Assembly (NCBI GenBank): GCA_934122215.1
Contig: CAKOWF010000015.1
Location: forward strand, 1 to 21,084
DNA length: 21,084 nt
Direction of reading: 5' to 3'
From: an uncultured Bacilli bacterium
GTDB taxonomy: Bacteria; Bacillota_I; Bacilli_A; RF39; UBA660
Shown: piece by piece, positions 1 through 6,452 of the stretch
Layout of the letters: each line of letters opens with the position of its first letter
Position numbering within the stretch: position 1 is the first letter of the stretch
Made by a program: the position numbers and the translations under genes
The notes under the pieces: model-generated
The model's database searches: none
What the model saw: only the letters and a program-made list of their open reading frames with translations
What the model was told of the DNA's origin: nothing

Positions 1-2
1 AA

Positions 3-572
3 AGAAATGAATTAAGTCAAGAAATTTCTGCATATACAGAAGAAATTAATAAAGCAAAGACTGAAAGATCAAGATTGGATGAAATGTATCCAGAAGAGGC
101 AGCAAATGAAATTGAATATCATGTCAATAATTATTCTGCAAAGAAGGTTGATGCTTTAAGAAATGAATTTAATAATCTTGATAATAATATTTCACATGCA
201 GCAGAAATATATGGTGATGATTATGCTGTAACAGATAAATATTCAAGAGATAAAGCTAGACATGACTATTTAGCTGAACAAATTAAAGCTAAAGAAAAAG
301 AAATGGAAGCTAAATTAGAAGATGCAAGAAGATATAGAGAAAAAGCAAATAATACTCAATCAACAGATTCTAATCAATCACAAAGTGATTCAACTCAATC
401 AGATAGTCAGAATAATAGAAAAGAATATATATTAAAAGAATTAGAAAAGTATAGAAGAGAAGAATCAGAAATTAAGGCAAGATATGGAGTTCTAAACTAT
501 TCTAAAACGGAAGAATATAAAGAAGTGGAAGCAAAAATCAGAGAATTAGAAACTGAAATGTGGCATCTATAA
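3..572 (+). CDS. Coiled-coil protein, 5'-truncated, at the VirB6/PrgH position of a T4SS locus
   Basis: The reading frame is open from the window edge, so the gene begins upstream; an internal ATG at 75 is not a convincing start because the coding frame continues above it and no Shine-Dalgarno precedes it. The visible ~189 residues are highly charged and helical (many Glu/Lys/Arg with heptad-like spacing), interrupted by a Ser/Gln/Asp/Asn-rich linker around nt 350-415 and followed by a second helical stretch ending in TAA. No membrane segment is visible in this part. It lies 15 nt upstream of the PrgI-like gene, where pCF10-type conjugation loci carry the polytopic VirB6-like PrgH. The visible part could therefore be the cytoplasmic coiled-coil tail of a VirB6-like protein or a separate coiled-coil factor; the sequence in the window cannot decide. 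I do not recognise a named family. Confidence 0.75.
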   Translation, partial: RNELSQEISAYTEEINKAKTERSRLDEMYPEEAANEIEYHVNNYSAKKVDALRNEFNNLDNNISHAAEIYGDDYAVTDKYSRDKARHDYLAEQIKAKEKEMEAKLEDARRYREKANNTQSTDSNQSQSDSTQSDSQNNRKEYILKELEKYRREESEIKARYGVLNYSKTEEYKEVEAKIRELETEMWHL

Positions 573-587
573 AAAGGGGATGAAAAA

Positions 588-911
588 ATGAATGATACTT
601 TCTTAATTCCAGCAAATAGTAAAAAATCAATGAAAATATTTGGATTATTTTATCCAATAGATTTAATAATATTAGGAGTTGGAATACTTATAACATTTAT
701 ATTAATGGTAACTATAAATATAGGAAATATCGCTTTAGCAATTATAGCGATACTTCCTGTATCAATTGCTGGATTTCTTGTATTTCCTGTACCAAGTTAT
801 CATAATGTTAGACTATTTTTAGTGTCTGTATGGACATTCTTTACTACAAGAAGGACATTTATATGGAAAGGTTGGTGTGTAACTGATGGCGAAGAAACAA
901 GTAAAAAGTAA
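588..911 (+). CDS. PrgI/VirB3-like T4SS inner-membrane protein
   Basis: A 107-residue protein with two adjacent hydrophobic segments (about residues 23-43 and 47-67), a short soluble N-terminus starting MNDTFLIPAN, and a conserved-looking C-terminal amphipathic stretch with the signature FIWKGW near residues 91-96. Size, topology and this signature match the PrgI family (Pfam PF12666), the Gram-positive VirB3 equivalent that sits in the membrane next to VirB4 in conjugation channels. AAAAGGGGATG precedes the ATG at good spacing. It overlaps the next gene by 26 bp, indicating translational coupling, and gene order (PrgH position, PrgI, VirB4, wall hydrolase) matches pCF10-type systems. Family assignment is by reading the sequence, not by a search. 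Confidence 0.85.
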   Translation: MNDTFLIPANSKKSMKIFGLFYPIDLIILGVGILITFILMVTINIGNIALAIIAILPVSIAGFLVFPVPSYHNVRLFLVSVWTFFTTRRTFIWKGWCVTDGEETSKK

Positions 912-1443
912 ATATACAGAAGACTTCATACCAGTAAAAAGTATTACAAATGGTATGATAATTCTTGATAATAATGAAAAGGTCTGTGGAGTTAAAATAA
1001 TGCCAAGAAATATATTTATACTTGATTATGATACTCAAAATGCAATTATTGCTAATTTAAGAAATGTTTATAATATGATAGATTATGAATTTTGGATTAT
1101 AGTAGCAGATAGACCAGTAGATATAAATGTTTATTTATCACAATTACAATTATTATATAATTCAACACAAGATCAAGCAAAAAGAAAAGTTATAATTGAT
1201 GATATAAATAAAGCAAATATGTTTACTATGAATAATATTGTAGATACAGAATATTACTTATTATTTAAAGAAAAAAATCAAGATTTAATAAATAAAAGAA
1301 TAAGAAATTTAATTACAAACTTTGCTAGTGCAGGATTAAATTCTTCACAAGTAACAAATGATGATTTAAGAATTATATTAGACAACTTCTTAAATGGGGG
1401 ACAAACTACAAATTTTGGGACGGTGATGCCAGGTGAATATTAA
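886..1443 (+). CDS. N-terminal (TraC-like) domain of VirB4, encoded as a separate ORF
   Basis: This 185-residue soluble protein has the features of the N-terminal domain that in most Gram-positive VirB4/TraE/PrgJ ATPases is fused to the motor: an opening TEDFIPVKSI..GMI, a predicted beta strand with LDYDTQNAII, and alternating strands and helices to the end. It contains no Walker motif. It overlaps the PrgI-like gene by 26 bp and the ATPase ORF by 11 bp in a different frame. Together the two ORFs add up to about 779 residues, close to the usual ~800 of a one-piece VirB4. The ATG at 886 keeps the conserved start of the domain, although its own ribosome site is weak and it probably depends on coupling. 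It is expected to assemble with the next product at the membrane. A genuine split is favoured over a sequencing frameshift because the second ORF has its own strong ribosome site. Confidence 0.8.
   Translation: MAKKQVKSKYTEDFIPVKSITNGMIILDNNEKVCGVKIMPRNIFILDYDTQNAIIANLRNVYNMIDYEFWIIVADRPVDINVYLSQLQLLYNSTQDQAKRKVIIDDINKANMFTMNNIVDTEYYLLFKEKNQDLINKRIRNLITNFASAGLNSSQVTNDDLRIILDNFLNGGQTTNFGTVMPGEY
1422..1427 (+). promoter_or_regulatory. Shine-Dalgarno GGTGAT deciding the GTG start of the VirB4 motor ORF
   Basis: GGTGAT equals the 3' half of the ideal AAGGAGGTGAT sequence and ends 5 nt before GTG 1433. The frame of that GTG is closed by TGA at 1424-1426, so no earlier start is possible. This supports independent initiation of the second VirB4 piece. 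Confidence 0.65.
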
Positions 1444-3217
1444 GAGTCAAATAGCTCCAAAAGGGCTTGAATTTAAATCAAATAGTTTTAATACTAGTGA
1501 TAAATGTTGCACTATATTAACAGTAGTTTCATACCCTAAATATATTCAACCAGGATATTTGGCATCCCTAACAAGTATGTCAGGAATAAAAGTTGTAATT
1601 AAACATATACCTCTTCCATTTACAGTACTTAGAAAAATGTTAAATAAAGAGATAGCAGATTTAAAACAAAGATATCAAGAAACAAATGATAAAACTTTAC
1701 AAGAAAGAATTAGTCAAGACTATGAGTCTTTGGAACAATTTATTACACAATTAGCATCTTCACAGCAAAAAATATATGATTTTCAAATGCATATTATGAT
1801 AACTGCTAATAGTGAAGAAGAATTAAATCAAAAAAAATTTCAAGTAAAAAATTATTTGGGAGCTATGGAAATGAATGCATTTCCACTTAGATTTGAACAA
1901 GAAAGTGTATTTAAATCAATAATACCAATATTTCCAAAACAAGCAATAGAAGAAAGAATTGGAACACCAATTCCAGCACCAACACTAGCAGCGATGTATC
2001 CATTTATATTTGATAGTATAAAAGATCCTGGATTGGCAACTTTGTTAGGTGTAGATTTTTCTGGTGGTGTAATTTTATTTAATCAATTTTTATATCAAAT
2101 AAAAAAAGAACACAATAGAAATAATGCTAATGTAATTATATTAGGTACTTCTGGTAGTGGTAAATCTACAGCAGCAAAGCTTCTACTTAGAACACATATA
2201 AGAAATAATTGTCAAGTAGTTGCAATTGATCCAGAAGGTGAATTAGAGGAAATGACAAAACACTTTGGAGGAGATTTTATTGATCTAGGAAAAGGTGGAG
2301 AATTTGGTATGGTAAATCCTCTTGAAGTAATAATAGATGCTGATGAAGAGGAAATTCAAGGTGGACTTGGATATACAGTATTAACAAGAACATTACAAAG
2401 TATTAAAGCTTTCTTAAAATATTATGACCCATCTATTGAAGAAGATGTTCTAAATATGTTTAGTGAAATTGTAATAGAAACATATAGAAGATTTGGTATG
2501 GACTTTAATGCAGATTTTACAAAATTTAGAAGTGAAGATTATCCAACTTTTACAGATGTGTATGCAACTATTAAAGGTAGATTAACTTCTATGACTGAAG
2601 CAACACGTGAAAAAGAAGTAATGGAAAGATTAGAATTAAAAATTAGACCATTAGTAAGGGAATTAAAATATTACTTTGATGGACATACGACTATAAAACC
2701 AAATAGTGAAATAATTGTATTTAATATAAGAGAATTAATGAATGCAGATAATAATATTAAGAATGCATTATTCTTTAATATATTAAAATATGCATGGGGA
2801 TTAACTTTAAATAAAAATGTTAATACAGCACTAATGGTTGATGAAGCACATGTGTTATTATCAGGTAATAATACATTAGGAGCAGATTTCTTAGCGCAAA
2901 TTCAAAGACGTGCTAGAAAGTACAATACAGGAACAATTATTATTACTCAACAACCTACAGATTTTAGTGATCCAAGTGTTATAACACAAGGTAAAGCAAT
3001 ATTTGATAATGCTTCATATTATATAGTTATGGGACTTAGAAAACAAGCTGTAGAAGATTTAGCAAAATTAATTGATTTAAACGATAATGAAAAAGAAAAT
3101 ATTAAACGCTATAACCAAGGAGAAGCATTATTTGTATGTGGTAGTAGAAGAATGCAAATTAATATTATTGCTACAGAACAAGAATTAGATTCATTTGGTA
3201 GTGGTGGAGGATTATAA
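1433..3217 (+). CDS. VirB4-family T4SS ATPase (motor domain)
   Basis: A 594-residue cytoplasmic ATPase that powers substrate transfer or assembly of a type IV secretion channel. The start is GTG with a GGTGAT ribosome site 5 nt upstream. Residues 1-200 continue the VirB4 N-terminal region (IAPKGLEF near the start is typical of the family). Walker A is GTSGSGKS at residues 238-245, followed by the strand with IDPEGELEEM typical of VirB4. Walker B is the hydrophobic strand ending DEAH at 470-473, then the arginine-containing IQRRARK and the IITQQP motif. The C-terminus ends in a Gly/Ser-rich tail. It overlaps the preceding TraC-like ORF by 11 bp, and the wall hydrolase starts about 20 nt downstream. 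All nucleotide-binding residues are intact, so the enzyme is probably active. Closest named relatives known to me are PrgJ (pCF10) and Orf16 (Tn916). Confidence 0.93.
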   Translation: MNIKSQIAPKGLEFKSNSFNTSDKCCTILTVVSYPKYIQPGYLASLTSMSGIKVVIKHIPLPFTVLRKMLNKEIADLKQRYQETNDKTLQERISQDYESLEQFITQLASSQQKIYDFQMHIMITANSEEELNQKKFQVKNYLGAMEMNAFPLRFEQESVFKSIIPIFPKQAIEERIGTPIPAPTLAAMYPFIFDSIKDPGLATLLGVDFSGGVILFNQFLYQIKKEHNRNNANVIILGTSGSGKSTAAKLLLRTHIRNNCQVVAIDPEGELEEMTKHFGGDFIDLGKGGEFGMVNPLEVIIDADEEEIQGGLGYTVLTRTLQSIKAFLKYYDPSIEEDVLNMFSEIVIETYRRFGMDFNADFTKFRSEDYPTFTDVYATIKGRLTSMTEATREKEVMERLELKIRPLVRELKYYFDGHTTIKPNSEIIVFNIRELMNADNNIKNALFFNILKYAWGLTLNKNVNTALMVDEAHVLLSGNNTLGADFLAQIQRRARKYNTGTIIITQQPTDFSDPSVITQGKAIFDNASYYIVMGLRKQAVEDLAKLIDLNDNEKENIKRYNQGEALFVCGSRRMQINIIATEQELDSFGSGGGL

Positions 3218-3221
3218 TAGT

Positions 3222-3232
3222 AAGGTGGTGAT
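3222..3232 (+). promoter_or_regulatory. Shine-Dalgarno AAGGTGGTGAT deciding a TTG start
   Basis: This is close to the ideal AAGGAGGTGAT and ends 5 nt before TTG 3238. The nearby ATG at 3231 is in another frame, so TTG is the start of the wall hydrolase. The layout is the same as at the VirB4 GTG start. Confidence 0.65.
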
Positions 3233-3237
3233 GCTGT

Positions 3238-5817
3238 TTGGATAATAATGAAGAAGAAATAGAAGAACTATTTGAAGAAGAAAAGAATGATGAAAATAAT
3301 CCTTTATATTTAAAAGATAAACTAGAAAATATAGAAGAAATGAATTATCATAAGGAAGAAAAAATTCCTTCACATAAAAGTTCAAATGGCATGCCATTTA
3401 ATCCAAAAAATAAATCATCAAATAAAAAAGATGATAATAATAAAAACAATTTATTAAATAATAAAAACAATCAATTAAACAATTTAAAAAATAATAAATT
3501 AAACAAAGATAATATAAATAGAAGTAATTCATCAAGTGATATACAAAAATTGAATAGTATTAGAAAAAATAATGCTAATGCATATAATAATTTACAAGCA
3601 TCTAGGTTAAATCAAAGAAAAAGACAACAACAAGAAACTGATGAAAATAATTCAAATAGTCCAATAGGAAATATAAAAAATAAAGCAAAAGGGTCATTTT
3701 TAAAAGCTTTTGGAGTTCCATCATCATTAGCTGACAATTTATCAAAGAGTACTAATTTTGATAAACAAAATTTTGCAGCACCATTAACAGTAACAATGCC
3801 TGTAAAATTTATGATAGGTATATTAGCAGTAATCTTTATAATAGTAATTATAATAGTAATATCAGTTGCTGGGGTAACTAATCAAGATGACGAGAGTGAA
3901 TTAAATTCAAATAAAACTGTAAAAAATTATATAATAGGTACAGCAACAGAAGATGAATTAACTGATACATTAGTATATATGAATTTGTGTCTTAATAATG
4001 ATAGTGATGTTAGAAAAAAAGAATGTTTAAATTCGCCAGCAGGAAAATATTTCACACACTTAAAGGAAATATACAATGATTATCAAAAATATGAAGATAA
4101 AAATGGAGAACCAATTAAATTAAATATAGATTTACTATTAGAAACACAGTCATATGGAATTTCTGACATGGAATTATTTAGTGATGAAAATGTTGATAAA
4201 TTACTAAAAGACGCTGATGATTTAGCTGAAGCACAAGTAGAATTATATCAAGAATATGGTGATTTATATAAAAGTAGTGGAAATTCTTGTTCTGTATCAT
4301 CTGATAAGATAGTATTAGGAACTAATGGAGAAGAAAGTTATTACAGAATAAGCAATGATAAGTATATTTCATATTTACTATACGGAAAAGTTCATGAAAA
4401 TTATAATGGTGAAATAAGAAAATTAGATGTTGACATACATCCTGATTCTTCAGCTGATTGTATTCCTAGTGGAAGAAAATATGATACAAAAGATGATACA
4501 TTAGATACAACATATGACGGTGATACAAAAAACGGATATGTATATACAAATATAAGTAGTGATTATAATATTGATGAAGAAAAATTCTTAACAACAAATA
4601 AAGAAATAGTGATAGAAATATATGAAAGAGCAAACCAAAATTTAAATTCAGGTTTAACAAATATAGCTATTAACTGTCCAGGAGTTGTAGTGACTGGAAA
4701 CTATGCAGGTGTTTATTCATTAGAAGAGTATGTAGCCGGTGTAGTACAAAATGAAAATTCTTGGTATCAAGGAAATAATATTGAAAGCATGAAGGCACAA
4801 GCAGTAGCAGCAAGAACTTATGTTTTGAGAGTTACAAATAATTGTAGTCTTCCAATAGAGAATTCAGCTTCAAAGCAAACAATGAATCCTAACTATTCAT
4901 CTCAAGCAAAAAGAGCAGCAGAAGAAACAGCTGGACAAGTATTAGTTAATAGTAGTGGAAATTATATATCTACAGAATATGATGCTTTCTGTTATTCATC
5001 AAAAGATAGCAAATATTATACAATTCAAGCAGGTGTTAAAATACCTACTGATTGGGTAGAAAGTAATATAAAAACATGGACATATAAAAATTGTCAATGT
5101 GAATTAAAAGATGAAAGTAATGATAGATGTTGGGGTACAAATTCCAAAGGGAATAGAGTATGGTTAGATGGTGGTCATGGACGTGGTATGAGTCAGTGGG
5201 GTAGTAGATATTTACAAACACAGGGTTATACATATGATAAAATTTTAAGCACATTTTATTCATCAGCGCAGATATCAACTCCAGGAAACAATATAGTTTC
5301 AGATATACCTAATAATATAAATGACTTAAAAAATAGATATTACTTTAATTTTGATATTAGTTCATATAGAGGAAACACCTTATTTGGTCAATGTGTATGG
5401 TATGCTAAACATAGAGCAATGGAAATAATAGCATCATCAGATATATCTGAATCACAAAAACAAGTTTTAATTAATTCAATACGTAATACAAGAGGTAATG
5501 GTCAAGATTGGTATCAAAATCCAGATGGCAATTTGTTTAAAAAGACAAGGGATATAAATGCTCCAAAGGCAGGATCAATAATTTCTTGGACAAGAGGTAC
5601 ATATGGACACGTAGCAATTGTAGAAGCAGTAAAAACAAATGCAAAAGGAGAAATAGTAGTAACTATATCAGAAGGATGGAGACAAAAAGGAAGCAATGGA
5701 GATTGGTATGTAACTGATGATTTATGGTCTGTAGTAAGAATGAGCAAAAAAGATTACACTATAGAACAATTACGTAGAAAAGATGGTACATTTAATGGAT
5801 ATGTATATTTATATTAG
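3238..5817 (+). CDS. Membrane-anchored SpoIID + CHAP cell-wall hydrolase of the T4SS (VirB1/PrgK position)
   Basis: An 859-residue bimodular peptidoglycan enzyme expected to open the wall for the secretion channel. Residues 1-190 are cytoplasmic: acidic at first, then very Asn/Lys-rich and low in complexity. A single membrane segment spans about 192-213, then an extracellular linker runs to ~480. A SpoIID-type lytic transglycosylase domain covers roughly 485-690: YSLEEYVAGVV, the putative catalytic Glu in QNEN, the hallmark MKAQAVAARTY, and GHGRGMSQWG. The C-terminal CHAP domain (about 700-859) has its nucleophile Cys719 in GQCVWYA and His791 in YGHVAIVE; such domains cut peptide stems or cross-links. 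PrgK of pCF10 instead carries LytM, SLT and CHAP modules. The start is TTG with a strong ribosome site. The gene is in a row with VirB4 and the lipoprotein, which strongly implies a T4SS role. Confidence 0.9.
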   Translation: MDNNEEEIEELFEEEKNDENNPLYLKDKLENIEEMNYHKEEKIPSHKSSNGMPFNPKNKSSNKKDDNNKNNLLNNKNNQLNNLKNNKLNKDNINRSNSSSDIQKLNSIRKNNANAYNNLQASRLNQRKRQQQETDENNSNSPIGNIKNKAKGSFLKAFGVPSSLADNLSKSTNFDKQNFAAPLTVTMPVKFMIGILAVIFIIVIIIVISVAGVTNQDDESELNSNKTVKNYIIGTATEDELTDTLVYMNLCLNNDSDVRKKECLNSPAGKYFTHLKEIYNDYQKYEDKNGEPIKLNIDLLLETQSYGISDMELFSDENVDKLLKDADDLAEAQVELYQEYGDLYKSSGNSCSVSSDKIVLGTNGEESYYRISNDKYISYLLYGKVHENYNGEIRKLDVDIHPDSSADCIPSGRKYDTKDDTLDTTYDGDTKNGYVYTNISSDYNIDEEKFLTTNKEIVIEIYERANQNLNSGLTNIAINCPGVVVTGNYAGVYSLEEYVAGVVQNENSWYQGNNIESMKAQAVAARTYVLRVTNNCSLPIENSASKQTMNPNYSSQAKRAAEETAGQVLVNSSGNYISTEYDAFCYSSKDSKYYTIQAGVKIPTDWVESNIKTWTYKNCQCELKDESNDRCWGTNSKGNRVWLDGGHGRGMSQWGSRYLQTQGYTYDKILSTFYSSAQISTPGNNIVSDIPNNINDLKNRYYFNFDISSYRGNTLFGQCVWYAKHRAMEIIASSDISESQKQVLINSIRNTRGNGQDWYQNPDGNLFKKTRDINAPKAGSIISWTRGTYGHVAIVEAVKTNAKGEIVVTISEGWRQKGSNGDWYVTDDLWSVVRMSKKDYTIEQLRRKDGTFNGYVYLY

Positions 5818-5826
5818 AGGTGAAAT

Positions 5827-6441
5827 ATGAAAAAATTATTTACTTTAATAATGCTATTATTAGTAACTGGGTGTACATGTAGTTATGAATTATCAATACA
5901 AGACAGTTCAATATACGAAACATTAAAAATAAATGGAGTAACTACAGAAATACCAGTAGATGTAGATTTAGTTAATTTATCAGATACTAATTATAAAAAA
6001 GAAGTAGTAGATGATACTGTAACATATACGACAAGTTATAATTTAGAAACATACAAAAAAACTAATTTTTTATCTTGTTTTGAAAGTTATAATATACAAA
6101 CTACTGATGATAAATATATAATAAGAACTGGTAAGAATTTTACATGTTTACCATATCAATATAATGATTATGATGAATTAAAATATGATGAATTAGAAAT
6201 AAAAATAAAAACAAATCACAAAGTTGTAAATCATAATGCTTCTAAGGTAGAAAATAATACTTATTATTGGTATATAACTAAAGAAAACATAAATAATGCT
6301 GATATATATTTTGAAATAGAAAAAAATGTAAATAAACCATATGTATTAGCAATCGCAGTATTTATGTTGATACTATTAATAGTAGGTGTTATAGTATACT
6401 TTGTAGTAAAATCAAAAAGTGAAAAAAATAATAAAATATAG
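5827..6441 (+). CDS. T4SS-associated lipoprotein with an additional C-terminal membrane segment
   Basis: A 204-residue protein with a lipoprotein signal peptide: Lys-Lys, a hydrophobic core, then the lipobox LVTGC with the lipidated Cys at residue 16. The exported middle part (about 17-170) is polar, rich in beta-prone Thr/Tyr/Asn stretches, with further cysteines. Residues ~172-194 form a second strongly hydrophobic segment followed by a Lys-rich cytoplasmic tail. It would therefore be anchored twice, by lipid and by a helix. GAGGTGA precedes the ATG; the gene starts 9 nt after the hydrolase stop and ends 11 nt before the VirD4 gene. I do not recognise the family. Position between wall hydrolase and coupling protein suggests an accessory channel or surface-exclusion component, which is inference only. 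Confidence 0.8.
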   Translation: MKKLFTLIMLLLVTGCTCSYELSIQDSSIYETLKINGVTTEIPVDVDLVNLSDTNYKKEVVDDTVTYTTSYNLETYKKTNFLSCFESYNIQTTDDKYIIRTGKNFTCLPYQYNDYDELKYDELEIKIKTNHKVVNHNASKVENNTYYWYITKENINNADIYFEIEKNVNKPYVLAIAVFMLILLIVGVIVYFVVKSKSEKNNKI

Positions 6442-6452
6442 GAGGAAGTAAA

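Noticed and set aside
1391..1443. Sequencing frameshift as the cause of the split VirB4
   Set aside because: Not excluded, but less likely: the second ORF has a well-placed ribosome site and its frame is closed by TGA only 9 nt upstream, and the two products overlap without lost sequence. The G5 run at 1396-1400 should still be checked in reads.
3212..3397. Minus-strand ORF of 61 codons over the start of the wall hydrolase
   Set aside because: It is antisense to a region with secure domain content downstream, is rich in Phe/Leu/Tyr from reversed AAA/GAA codons and has no ribosome site.
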